Source: Halichoerus grypus (lineage: Eukaryota > Chordata > Mammalia > Carnivora > Phocidae). Taken from it: DNA of 64,000 nucleotides. The notes beneath the pieces were generated by a model. That model searched no databases, was not told where the DNA came from, and saw only the letters and a list, made by a program, of their open reading frames with translations. The position numbers and the translations under genes are program-made. Positions 20,062 to 30,380 of the stretch are shown here, in pieces (positions within the stretch are counted from its first letter, which is position 1; each line of letters starts with the position of its first letter). The stretch spans positions 119,727,631-119,791,630 of the forward strand of contig NC_135714.1 in the NCBI RefSeq assembly GCF_964656455.1, written 5' to 3'.

Positions 20062-20274
20062 TTTTTAAAAAAGATTTTATTTATTTATTTGAGAGAGAGA
20101 GGGCAAGGAGGGGCAGAGGAAGAGGGAGAGAACCCCAAGCAGGCTTCACACCCAGTGTGGAACCCGACGTGGGGCTTGATCTTACAACCTTGAGATCATG
20201 ACCTGAGCTGAAATCAAGAGTCGACCCTGAGCTCATGACCTGAGGCTTAACTGACTGAGCCACCTAGGTATCTG
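20062..20274 (-). mobile_element. CAN-SINE, minus member, with internal duplication
   Basis: AAAAAAGATTTTATTTATTT leads an antisense SINEC that ends CTGAGCCACCTAGGT. Bases 20224-20243 repeat 20187-20206 with two differences at an offset of 37, so part of the tRNA-related region is duplicated. Other copies here lack this. Confidence 0.93.
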
Positions 20275-20277
20275 AAT

Positions 20278-20415
20278 GCTGTGGATGTTTGTGAATGTTT
20301 GTGTCCCTACCCAATTCACATGCTGAAGACTTGATCTGCAGTTTGATGGTATTTGGAAGTGGGACCTTTGGAAGGTATTAATTAGGTTTAGATGAGCTCA
20401 TGAGGATGAAGCAGG
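20278..20415 (+). mobile_element. MaLR-type LTR fragment (ancient endogenous retrovirus-like)
   Basis: TGTGGATGTTTGTGAATG, CAATTCACATGCTGAAGACT, TTTGATGGTATTTGGAAGTG and GGGACCTTTGGAAGGT follow the first part of a MST/MLT1-type LTR of the ERVL-MaLR group. The rest of the LTR is missing and there are no viral genes nearby. It is an old, non-functional copy. Confidence 0.6.
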
Positions 20416-21344
20416 AGCAGTGGACCAGGGAGCAGTAGATACCGATTTGCAGCACGGTGGAAATGCCACAGATATGCCAACAGAAATGAGGAGAGATAGA
20501 AACCCTATGGAAACATGTTTCTCCTGGGATTTCTGCCTTAACTATCAAGAGATTTCAAGTATTCTTCCCCCAAATTTCCTTTTTTTTTCTTAAAGAAGTT
20601 GGGATTGGATCTGTGGGTCCTACATACTATACTCTGGAGATGTTAGAACACAGGGTAGCTAGCAGCCACCTGGCCTTAGTTCTTTTAATACAGGGGGGCT
20701 GTGCTGAGGGGGGTTTATAGAACTAGAAGAAATAAGAAGAAACTTTTAGAAATGGCTAACCCCTGCACTCCAGCAGTCGGGCTGGATACAAAGGACAGAG
20801 GCCGGGGATCCTGCCTAAAAGAGGAGCCAGCAGGAGCCTCTCAATGCACATCAGCCTCCTTTGGGGAGCTGAAAGCATTGTTAGCACTCCAAGTTGCCTG
20901 GCTTAATGTGCCCTGTCCTGTCAGGCAGAGGGATTATCCAGTCACGGGAGGAGTCATGTGCTGTTTTTTCCACTGAAGACTTCTTGGGACACCACCTAAA
21001 CCAGAGGATGTAAATTGACATTTGCAGGTGATTCTGTGATATAGTTATTCATCATGTATTAAGCATTGCTACGGTGAAATAAAGGAGGATCCAGTGAAAG
21101 GAAGAGAGTCTGGACCCCAATGAGCATAACAAACTGCTTGAGGTTTCCTCCAGAGGACAGGAGACGGGGGGAGTGGAATGCAATGGAAAGGAGAGTTCAG
21201 TAGAGTGGAATGATGAATGCGAGATCATTGCAAGTGGTGTGAATGGTGTCCAATGAGATACAAAGGCTAGAAACAGATGAAAGGGGCAGAAAGATACTCT
21301 ATTTTTTCTAGATGGAGAAAAAGGAAAGAGAGACATATGTATGT
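20416..21344. other. unannotated interval
   Basis: No gene or clear repeat is seen. The LTR fragment upstream may extend a little into this interval in decayed form. Frames of 91 and 100 codons have no recognisable domains. Confidence 0.4.
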
Positions 21345-21480
21345 ATTTAACCATTCATCTTTATTCGCAAGGGTCTGTGAGCACCTACTCTAGCCAGGTA
21401 CCCTTCAGGTATTGAGGGTACAGTGGCGAACACGGCAGGCAGAGGCTTTGCCTTCGCACAGTTGACTCTCTTGTGGACCT
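21345..21480 (-). repeat. L2 LINE 3'-end fragment
   Basis: CTGTGAGCACCTACTCTAGC, CAGGTATTGAGGGTACAGTG and GCGAACACGGCAGGCAGAGG are the antisense L2 3' end. Confidence 0.7.
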
Positions 21481-22129
21481 ATTTGGGCAGAGCATAGCTT
21501 GTCACCACTCCCTCCCCGTGGTCAGCAGAGGGCTGATCTCACTAACACTCCAGCAGGCGGGCATACAGGTCTGTCTCCCAAGCCCCGATACCATCTTTAG
21601 AGAAGCACTGAATGTGGAGTGAGGGCTGGGATGGGCAGATACCACGGCATATTAGGGACTCCATCGTGAGGAGAGAAGCAAGAGAACAAAGGAGAATGGC
21701 CTTTACACGGGCCCACCGTGGCAGAGAAGGCTAGCTAGCCACTGAAATTCGCCCTTCCCTCAAAGCAGAGAAGCAACTACCCAGCCAGAAACTACAGTCC
21801 TCCCTGTATCTGTGTGTAGCCATTGTGATGGTTACCACAGGAATATGAAGACCAGTGAGGTATGTTACTTCCAGGACAGGAGTTTTTAAAAAGTCAGAGG
21901 CTCATCTTTCATATTTTAACATTCTACATGCTCTTATTTAATAATGCGCAGCTATATGACAGCAAGTTCATTCCACTACTAGTTACATGATGATGTAATA
22001 ATTTCAAACAATTTTTCATACCTTTATTATATTAATTTTTACCATGAAATTGAGCATATATGTGTATTTTAAAATTGCTAACTACTTTCAGAAATAATAT
22101 ATAAATACTCATCCCTCAACTAACAAAGA
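21481..22129. other. unannotated interval
   Basis: No gene or clear repeat is visible. The second half is AT-rich. Confidence 0.4.
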
Positions 22130-22439
22130 TGCATGGGATTCCAACAACAAAAGCAAACAACAATTGCCACTGAATAAACTCATATGCAAAAATGACAAAT
22201 CACACAAAGCAACGATCCACTGTGAAAAAAAGAGTCAGCAGAAGCATCAAATAGGGACATGAGATCATGCAACAATCTGAAGGAGGCATAAATTAGCAAC
22301 ATTTAAAATTATGAAAGAGATAAGATATGGAATAAAAATCATAAAGAAAGAAAAGGACTTGGGGGGGACAAAGAATTAATAGGAAAGAAGGAAATGGAGA
22401 GAGGAGAAAGGGACATTTTTAGTTAGTTAATTCAAAAAC
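22130..22439 (+). mobile_element. old L1 5'-part relic, split by SINE
   Basis: A-rich sequence with GATCCACTGTGAAAAAAAGA, AAGCATCAAATAGGGACATG and GAAAGAGATAAGATATGGAA resembles the ORF1-proximal part of old L1. It seems to continue after the SINE at 22668-22850. The assignment is tentative. Confidence 0.4.
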
Positions 22440-22667
22440 TACCATCTTAGGGGCACCTGGATGGCTCAGTCAGCTGAGTGTCTGACTCTTGGTTTCGGCT
22501 CAGATCATGATCAGGGTCGTGGGATCGAGCCCGTTGTAGGACTCTGGACTCAGTGCCTAGTCTGCTTGAGATTCTCTTTTCCTTTCTTTCTGCCCCTCCC
22601 CCCACTCACGTATGTGCTCTCTCTCTCTCAAATAAATAAATATATATTTTTTAAAGTACCATCTTAG
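22440..22667 (+). mobile_element. CAN-SINE (older subtype) with target duplication
   Basis: The body (22451-22656) contains GGGCACCTGGATGGCTCAGT, a GACTCTTGGTTTCGGCTC variant and the AAATAAATAAATATATATTT tail. TACCATCTTAG flanks it at 22440-22450 and 22657-22667. Confidence 0.96.
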
Positions 22668-23198
22668 GTTCAGATAGAAAAATGAACAAGACATAAGAAG
22701 ACAGGAAAATCAAAAAGTAAAGAGGGTGAGGGGATGAGGAAGATGGGGGGAGAAAATTCAGCACTAAGTTAAATTAGCAGCTAAGTCAAGAAGAGAAATA
22801 CACTGGACTTATTGCCAAAAAGTAAAAGAAAAGATAATAGTTCACCAAGAAAGATGGTTTCTGGCCCTGACACCTAAGAAAAATTTATTTGAAAGCATTT
22901 TTATATAAGGTGAATTGAGTAACATTGTGAACTCTGCCCTCAACAGTAGATTTACCAAAAATGCAGAGGGTTCTGCATTTGGCTTTTGGTTGATTAGCTG
23001 TTGGTGAAGACTGAGGACATGACTTAAGTCATAAAAGAAATTCTCCAGAAAATAAGGATGATACGGCTTGCTATTAGGATGACAAAGCTTACTAGAAGAA
23101 AAAAAAGAAAACCTAAACACAATGACATTATGTAATAATGTATATATTATGAAAATGCCATAAAATTTGGGAACAATAGAGAAAATATCACTTTAATT
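22668..23198. other. unannotated interval
   Basis: The first part may continue the L1 relic before the SINE. A 92-codon minus-strand frame (22842-23120) has no recognisable domain. Confidence 0.35.
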
Positions 23199-23405
23199 CT
23201 GGGTTTCTCAACCTTGGCTCCAGTGACATTTTGTACAGGACAATTTGTTGTCGAGAGCTGCCCTAGGCACTGTAGGATGATTAGTAGAGGTCCAGTAGAG
23301 GACCACCCCATACATCCCTTCCAGTTAGTTGCAACAACCAAAAATATATCTAGGTCTTGTCCAAAGTCCCTGGGGGCAAAAATTAACCCTAGGTGGGAAC
23401 CACTG
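23199..23405 (+). mobile_element. non-autonomous hAT (Charlie-group) transposon
   Basis: The ends CTGGGTTTCTCAACC and GGGAACCACTG are diverged versions of the terminal inverted repeat CAGTGGTTCTCAACC. Between them GCACTGTAGGATGATTAGTA and TTGCAACAACCAAAAATATA match the body of a well-known mammalian MER element of this group. The flanking octamers CTTTAATT and TTCTAATC are partly alike, as expected for an old 8-bp duplication. It carries no transposase. Confidence 0.75.
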
Positions 23406-24126
23406 TTCTAATCATACCAAGTAAATACAATTTCATTCATATCTGAGTAGTCCATGGCAATCTTTTGTGTGTGTTCTATCTATGTGTATACATATATTGT
23501 ATCCTGTGTTTTTCATTCAAAGAATGTTGTGGACGGCTAGAGCAGACTTCCAGCATCCGAGAAGGATCCCCAAGGCCTTTGTAAATCCCCAAATCAGTAA
23601 ATACCACTTTAGTATATAACATCTCCCATAATTTTGCTTGAGAATAGAAAGAGGGGGTGAAACTGCTCCAAGGTTCAGACCATGAGCTGTTGGTGAGGTT
23701 CATTCAGCAGCTCAAGTATCTGGGTGTCCAGTTTCCAACCTTGCAGCTCACTTTAATCAAATTTGTCTCAGCTACACTATAAATCGGTATAAGTCAAGGG
23801 TTCCCAGGGTCTCTCTGGAGTAATTCAAGCAGTCAATCGAAACTCTTCAAACGCCAAGGGACCACTGTGGATCCCAGGGCCTGTGCTGCAGACATATAAC
23901 AGTCCTGGGAAGAATGATGGAGGGCCATGAGCTCTTGCAGGGTAAAGCCTGATAGGGCATTCATTTATGTAAGATAAGGCCATAAGACCTATACATTTTT
24001 AAAGGGGTTTGTTTTATAGATAAAAATATTTCAAACTATGGGTAACAGGTAGAAGGGTGAGATTTAGAGGTTAGCATGCAAGCAGGACCCCAGTACTTGA
24101 TGTTTTGCATCATCTCCAAGGCTCCT
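23406..24126. other. unannotated interval
   Basis: No gene or nameable repeat is seen. Part around 23785-23885 might be an old transposon but no family is clear. Confidence 0.4.
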
Positions 24127-24359
24127 AAGACTTTGTCCAGTTATGGAGCGCCTCGGTGGCTCAGTCGGTTAAACCTCTGCCTTCGGCTCAGGTCATGATC
24201 CCAGGGTCCTGGGATCGAGCCTCGCATCGGGCTCCCTGCTCGGCGGGAAGCCTGCTTCTCCCTCTCCTTCCTGTTCGTGCTTTCTCTTGCTACTTCTGTC
24301 TCTCTCAAATAAATAAATAAAATCTTAAAAAAAAAAAAAAAAAAGACTTTGTCCAGTTA
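24127..24359 (+). mobile_element. CAN-SINE with perfect 17-bp target duplication
   Basis: The body (24144-24342) has GCGCCTCGGTGGCTCAGTCG, GGTCCTGGGATCGAGCCTCG and a tail ending in an A run of about 18. AAGACTTTGTCCAGTTA flanks it at 24127-24143 and 24343-24359. The perfect duplication and long A tail suggest a young insertion. Confidence 0.98.
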
Positions 24360-25494
24360 GGAGCCAGCTCTGGGGCTGCAGACCCAGCCTGGGAAATTCA
24401 CTGTCTGTGCAGAGGAAGGCTCTGCAAATCATTTCTGTTCAGGGAGGAGCTTGGTGGGCCGCTGAGATTCCGGACCTCAGAGACAATCTGAACATAATCT
24501 CAGGCAATGCCATACGTGAAAATACTCTCTGGTGTAGACAGAGCATGTTACAAAGGAGAAGAAAACAGGATTGGAGTAAGAAGATCTTTGTTCCAACAAG
24601 GGCTTTGCTCCTGACAACCTCGCCTCCCTGAACAGGTGTTTAACTCCTGCCAAGTCCAGGTTCACCTCGGACCCAATACTACCTGGGAAGTCTGCTGGGT
24701 TGTGAGAAAGAAATGAAAATAAAGAGCGTGAAAGCATTCTGAAGGCTTTGGAATGCAAGGCCTGTGTGGCAGATTGATGACATCGCTAACATCCCAGTGC
24801 TCCGAAGTCATAGAAAGTAGGTTCTGAAGGAGCTTTTCACAGGACGATGTAGCAGCTTGGCGTGCTGCTTCCCTCTTGAGTTCTAGAAGGCCAGAAGCAA
24901 GGGTGGCTTGCAGACCTGGGGATTAAATCAGAATGTGTTTGTCTTTGTACTCACACCCAGAGGGTAAAATAAGATGATGAAATATCAGGAAAGCTGTTCA
25001 CTAACTTTTCACATCATTGAAGGCTTTCGTCCCTTCTTGTCCCCACTTCCCATCGCCCAACACTTGATGCGGAGGAAAGAGAAAACCACTGCATTTTGTG
25101 CCTCTCTGCCACACAAAAGGGGCCCCTCGCAGTCACCTCATGTCCCAGACCTCCAATCCCTCACGTGTCAAACTGGAAATTTGGGGCATGCCTACCTCCT
25201 ACTGCTGCTGTGTGTATTCCATTCGATGGTATGTTTGCATGCCATCAAGTGTAAAGCCTTTTGCAAATATCAGGTATTATTTGGCAAATTTATTGTTCAC
25301 TATGGGCTTCATTGCGACTTAGAATAAAAAGATGGGCAAGGAATGTCAGAGATACGAGTGAATAAAAAGGAACTCGAGAGTTGTCTATACATTTTCAAAT
25401 TTTGTGCTGTTTTGTCTCTCTCACCATGAACTGAAGTTTAGCTGTAAGTTGAAGATCTATTTCACTGCCAGGAAAAAGAAATGTTTACACATCA
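24360..25494. other. unannotated interval
   Basis: No gene is seen. A faint MIR-like trace lies around 25135-25290 but is too weak to list separately. A 117-codon frame (24974-25327) has no recognisable domain. Confidence 0.35.
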
Positions 25495-25758
25495 AAATGG
25501 ATGAATCCCGATATGTTTTGTGCATAAAAGAACGTCTCAAAAAAGGACACAGAATACAATTCCATTTATATAAAATTCAGGGACACGTGCACACCAATAA
25601 CTGCTTAGTGGTATGCACTTCTGTGGTAAAATTAGAAATAAAAATGCAGGAGTGGGAACATGTTAGGGAGGGTATAAAGGGTATCTTAAAAGGTACAGAG
25701 ATGTATTCCTTAATGTGGGATGGTGGGTACAAGTATGACCATTTTATTATTTTCTTTT
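25495..25758 (+). mobile_element. old L1 3'-UTR relic
   Basis: AATGGATGAATCCCGATATG, ACACAGAATACAATTCCATT and TATATAAAATTCAGGGACAC follow the L1 ORF2 end and 3' UTR order. The host sequence AAACTTAGTTTAAAT at its end is the target of two SINE insertions. Confidence 0.6.
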
Positions 25759-25982
25759 AAACTTAGTTTAAATTGGGGCACCTGGGCGGCTCAGTCAGTT
25801 GAGTGTCTGCCTTCGGCTCAGGTCATGATCCTAGGGTCCTGGGATCGAGCCTTGCATCGGGCTCTCTGCTCTGCAAGGAGTCTGCTTCCCCCTCTCCCTC
25901 CGCCTGCCACTCCCCCTGCTTGTGCTCTCTCTCTCTCAAATAAATAAATAAAATATTTTTTTAAATATATAAACTTAGTTTA
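25759..25982 (+). mobile_element. CAN-SINE, first of two at one target site
   Basis: The body (about 25775-25970) has GGCACCTGGGCGGCTCAGTC, GGTCCTGGGATCGAGCCTTG and the AAATAAATAAATAAAATATT tail. AAACTTAGTTTA lies at 25759-25770 and again at 25971-25982. Confidence 0.96.
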
Positions 25983-26207
25983 TTTATTTTATTGTTTATT
26001 TTTTTAAGGTGTATTTATTTGAGAGAGAGAGAGTGCGAGGGCAAGCAAGGAGGGGTAAGGGAGGGGCAGAGGGAGAAGGAGAGAGAATCTCCAACAACTG
26101 CCTGCTGAGTCCAGGGCCCCATGCCAAGGTCAGGTCCCCGAGCCAAAATCAAGAGCTGGAGGCTTAACTGACTAAGTCACCCAGGCGCCCCTAAACTTAG
26201 TTTAAAT
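25971..26207 (-). mobile_element. CAN-SINE, opposite strand, same target site
   Basis: An antisense SINEC (about 25983-26192) with AGGGGTAAGGGAGGGGCAGA, a CCCCGAGCCAAAATCAAGAG motif and the end AGTCACCCAGGCGCCCCT is flanked by AAACTTAGTTTA at 25971-25982 and 26193-26204. Together with the first SINE there are three copies of this word. Confidence 0.94.
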
Positions 26208-26229
26208 AACAATAGTTTAATAAGGATAA

Positions 26230-26540
26230 TAGTTATTTAAATGGTACATATCAGCATATATGTATATACACACACACAGTATCTGTAGTATATTATATAT
26301 ATATACACTCAGTGTTTATGATATACATGATAAAAATTTTTTAAAAGATTCTCCCGCAATTTAAATTTTTAAAAGATTGGAGAATCTTTTTTTATACTAT
26401 ATTTTTATATTATTATTATCATTTACTATATTTTTATACTATAATGACTATTAAAGTATAGTCATACTATAATAAAATATATAATATATATATTTTTATA
26501 TATAATAATAAAGATAATATAATAAAGTCTGATTGACATA
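26230..26540. repeat. AT-rich low-complexity tract
   Basis: TATATA and TTATTATTAT words with a short ACACACAC stretch dominate. No gene or element boundary can be seen. Confidence 0.85.
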
Positions 26541-26544
26541 ATTC

Positions 26545-27027
26545 TTGTTTTTCCTCCTAGTTTGTTGTTCATGGCTCAGCTTGGGCCATAAGAAGCCTCA
26601 TCTTGCACCAGTCCCCCCCTCCCCATATATGCCCCACCCATTAGGGAGGCCTCAGCTTCTCGCATGGGCCCAGCACTTGCTGCCTACCCCAGGGACCTGG
26701 CACTGGCTTGGCACCTGGCTGCTGCCCGAGGGGCTCCCTACCCAGTCTCTCATCCTTTGGGTCTCAGTTAAACCGTCATTTCTTTGAGGAAGTCTTTCTG
26801 ATTCCTCTGACGGCATTTGGTTCTCCTGTGACAAGCTTCCAGAGTTTCCTGCATGTCTCCTTCCTAATATTCATCACACTTGTAAATACTTAATTTATGT
26901 CTCTCCAACAGACTGTAAACCCTAGGAAAGCAACGCCACAACTGTTTGGCTTACTGCTGAATCAGTAGTGTCTAGTTAGTGAGCATCTAGCGAGCATGCT
27001 ATAATATGTGTTGAATGAATGAATAAT
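26545..27027 (+). repeat. L2 LINE, 3' part
   Basis: AACCGTCATTTCTTTGAGGA, AGTCTTTCTGATTCCTCTGA, TTAATTTATGTCTCTCCAAC and ATATGTGTTGAATGAATGAA follow the L2 coding-end and 3' UTR order. The upstream half (26545-26740) is less certain. Confidence 0.75.
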
Positions 27028-27063
27028 GAATGGATGGATGGATGGGTGGACGGATGGATGGAT
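27028..27063. repeat. (TGGA)n microsatellite at the L2 end
   Basis: About nine TGGA units with two changes grow out of the TGAATGAATG end of the L2 copy. Confidence 0.92.
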
Positions 27064-27074
27064 AAATGGCAAAT

Positions 27075-29399
27075 CCAGAGGATTCCCACTGGCAGGTATG
27101 AATATGAGAGTATAAAATAAATTTTATCGGCTACACTTTGGGCATTGATTCATCTGCTCTTTTCTAGGAGCTCAATGAACAATTAGCACCAGCTCTAAAC
27201 AGCTGAAAGAGTTGTCACCAAGATTTACCTTCATTGTATTTAATCTGGTCTAGCAGTTGCTTCTCACTGGTTGCAATGAGTTGGGGTTGGCATGGTGATG
27301 TCACTTTAAATGCCTCTGTGAGGTCTTTCTTTCACTGCTCTGTAAGAAAAAAAATAGCAGGTTCCTCTCAGAGAGGGGCACGGGATAATGTATTATCTGA
27401 GTTATCACTGTTCAATCAAAAAGTGCATGAAGGAGCCGCATAATTCATTTGGACAGCAATCACCACGGAGTTATGCAGGTCTCTCATGTAGGTGATGAAA
27501 CAGCCAAATTCCCTGACAGTGGTGAATTACTCCTTGTGTCACTAATAGCAATGCCAAAAGAAGTGTCAAGGCTATAGACATGGAGCATGGGGGGCTCTTC
27601 AAACTGCACGAGTAAAAATGTGATATGTTTTATTGCTTTCTTTTAATCTTGATCATTGAGGTTTTAAAATGAAATTACAGGGATGCTAAGCCTAGCCAAT
27701 GGGTAGGGTGATTCATTTCTACTTGGCAATGGTATTAGGATGGTGGCTCCTGTCCAGGCCAAACCTGGGCTGAAACCCCTGTGCCTCCCCATTCCGCCAC
27801 CATCCCCATGGCTCAGCTAGCACCTCAGATCCTAACAAAGGGTGCGTCACATATGGGATTTTTTTTCCTTTTTCATCCATAGTCAAACAATTCAGCAAGT
27901 ATATGTCTCTTTCTCTCTTGCAGTTAAAATACTGACCCGATGTAATAAAATCTCTGATTTTTAAAAGCCTTGTAGTGTGAGAGAGAGAGAGGCTGACATG
28001 AATTTGAAATCTGGTGATCAGGGAGTGTTTTGAATGGCCTTGAGAACTGCAGGTAAAGCATTAAATTATACTAATATTCTTGTTTAGTTAAACTTTTTAA
28101 TGTTTTAAAAAGCCCTTCATAATATTATGGATAAGTAAATTCTTGGGCCTGATTTCAATTTGAGTCAAATTCCAACTAATAATGTTACACCCATAAACCT
28201 TCTCCTTAACAGCCCATAACATTAAACTGAAAACAGAATTCTTAAAGCACGCTCTTATGCTGTCTATCCATGAAATAAGCATTATGGACTTTCAACAGAT
28301 GTCTTTAATAGACATTGTTATTAAAAAGAATATTAAGCAAAATAAATTTAGACTGCTAGTCTAGCATAATTACTAAAGGAATACTGCTGCCTGTTCTGAT
28401 AATCTCATCTATACTTAATTGGGAAAGAAAAAAGTTCTGTGGACATTCTTACCTTTTGGTAGTAGACACGTACTCATTTACCTACCTAGCTCATTATCCC
28501 AGATTAGGATTTGTTAGTGCCTTCTCGTATGCTCCAGCATAAGCCCTAATTTTCAGGAAATTAAAAGTTGGTCAGAAAAAAAAAAAAAGAACTCCAGTTA
28601 ACAAGCATCAGTCTAAGAGCAAATTCCTTATAAAAATCTTGGGGGAAAATTTCAGCTCTTTTTCAGTTATGAGTGCCAAAAAAAAAAAAAAAGTTTTGTG
28701 GTTTCAGGCACTTTTAAGTTTTATAATTTGAAAATAAGTTAGGCTTTCAGCAGAAAAAAGAAAGTTCCAAGTCCATAATATGGATTAATGCCTCTGGTAT
28801 GTTTTGAAGATGACACAAAGCTGGTAAGAACAACCAATCTATTTCCTGGGAAATATGCTGTATTGTGCACGAGTATTTCAAAATAACACTATCTGTGCCA
28901 GCATTGGATTTTGGTGTCTGCCTTCAGGCCTGTAATATGAAAAATATTATCCACTCTAGTTAATTAGGTAGTAACTGGAATTACATGACATCTCTCATTC
29001 TGGGGTATTAAACAAAGGGGAAAATGTCCACTCGTCTGGTCAATGGTCTGTGTCTTCAGTGGCAGGCTCTCAGGGAGGTGAAGTAGAGGTAAATGGTTAT
29101 GAAGATGGCCCTGGTATTGTCATTCTTTGTTAACAGAGGAAGAATGTGAAGGGGGGTCTTAACCAAGATTATACAGCATATCAAACAGGAAGCTCACGTC
29201 TTTCCCAGGTGAGAATATATTTGCAGTGTGGTAGGCTGTGGCTTCATCGTCTTTACTTAGATTCTCTGCATTGGGGCAGGTCTGCGAGAATGGGTGGGTC
29301 AGTACTTATAATTGGGGCGGTCCTGTCAGTAGCTGAGCCTGCATTCGGGAGAAGAACGCGGGACTTGGATCAAACAAACCTCCATGTAATGCTTGTTCT
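27075..29399. other. 2.3-kb block with no recognised repeat
   Basis: I find no SINE, L1, L2 or DNA transposon here except a possible MIR trace near 29130-29200. The centre (28080-28420) is AT-rich but not low-complexity and contains several TAAT-core words of the homeodomain-binding type. A candidate exon lies at 27924-28052. The block could be a conserved regulatory region. That is inference only. Confidence 0.4.
27924..28052 (+). ncRNA. candidate non-coding exon with strong splice sites
   Basis: The acceptor GTCTCTTTCTCTCTTGCAG has a long pyrimidine tract and the donor reads CTGCAG|GTAAAG. The 129-nt segment has stops in all three frames, so it is not an internal coding exon. It lies in a block without recognised repeats. 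A long non-coding RNA or UTR exon is possible. Confidence 0.3.
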
Positions 29400-29540
29400 G
29401 AAACCTATGGTTAAGTGACTCTGGAAAGCTACCTGACCCTCTCTTCATTCATCTGTAAAATGAGGGGAAAAGAAACATATCCCTAATGAATAGTTGTAGG
29501 GGTTATGTAAGGAAGAGAGTAACAATCAATAAACGTGGGC
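29400..29540 (+). repeat. MIR SINE fragment
   Basis: AAGCTACCTGACCCTCTCTT, CATCTGTAAAATGAGGGGAA and GTAGGGGTTATGTAAGG follow the MIR core and 3' part. Confidence 0.7.
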
Positions 29541-29613
29541 CATTCTTCTTCCTCTCCCTTTCTTCTTCTTCCTCTTCTCCATTTCCTCCTCTTCCTCCGC
29601 CTCCTCCTTCTTC
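29540..29613. repeat. pyrimidine-rich CTT/CCT tract
   Basis: An imperfect run of CTT and CCTC units lies directly after the MIR. Long polypurine-polypyrimidine tracts can form triplex DNA. Confidence 0.88.
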
Positions 29614-29774
29614 GTAAGTTCCAAATCTTGCTTCCCAATAACCTGTAAGTTACATTTCAGATGAACGATCTAAAAAGGTAGATCTTACTATTTTATATAC
29701 ATAGGAAATGGCAAGCAATGAGCCTTTACTTGCAAACATTTTATGAAAGCTGACCACAGAGTTCATTATGTAGG

Positions 29775-29995
29775 ATTCAGAAAACCTGGTTTCTGACCCC
29801 AGCTCCACCATTTACAATCTAAGCAAGCTGCCTGAGCCTCTCTGAGCCTCACTTGTTTTTGTTTTTTATTTAATTGGCAACATTGGCTGATAAATCTTAC
29901 CTACCTCACACAGTTCCTGTGAGGATTGACCGGGAAGATAGATGTGAATACATCTTGAAAACTATAAAACACTTAGTTGAAATAAAATAGAGTAT
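29775..29995 (+). repeat. MIR SINE
   Basis: CTGGTTTCTGACCCCAGCTC, GCCTGAGCCTCTCTGAGCCT, GAGGATTGACCGGGAAGATA and ACACTTAGTTGAAATAAAAT follow the MIR order. A T-rich stretch is inserted in the middle. Confidence 0.8.
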
Positions 29996-30345
29996 TTTTA
30001 TAATTTTCATCATGCTCAAAGTCACTTATGATGACAGATTTCTATATCCATAATTTTTCCCTGGAAGTTTACTCATATTTGGAACAATTGTTATTTATTA
30101 CTCATTTATTAACAGACATAAAATTAGTTTTGATGACAGCCTTTTGCTAACAATAAACCAAAAATGGATTCAGGCTTTAGTAGTGCTGAAGAGCTTTTCT
30201 CCTTTTTTGAAAAGTTGAGACTTCACAATGTGTTAGAGCAAAGTTGTTGCTTAATAACTGTTCTACTAAAGTTCACCAAATTGTACTTGATGTTCTGGCT
30301 TTAATTGCTTACACAGAATATGTGCTTTCCACCTGGCCTTATTAA

Positions 30346-30380
30346 ACACACACACACACACACGCGCGCGCGCACGCATG
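30346..30380. repeat. Z-DNA-prone (CA)n(CG)n tract
   Basis: Thirty-five bases alternate purine and pyrimidine without interruption: a CA run, then CGCGCGCGCG, then CACGCATG. CG alternation is the strongest Z-DNA former and CA the next. A second short CA run follows after GG. Confidence 0.9.

Noticed and set aside
20278..20415. endogenous retrovirus with genes
   Set aside because: Only the first part of an ancient MaLR-type LTR is present. No viral coding sequence or second LTR was seen nearby.
29125..29210. candidate exon between TTTGTTAACAG and CCCAG|GTGAGA
   Set aside because: The segment resembles an antisense MIR core, so the splice-like signals are probably repeat-derived.
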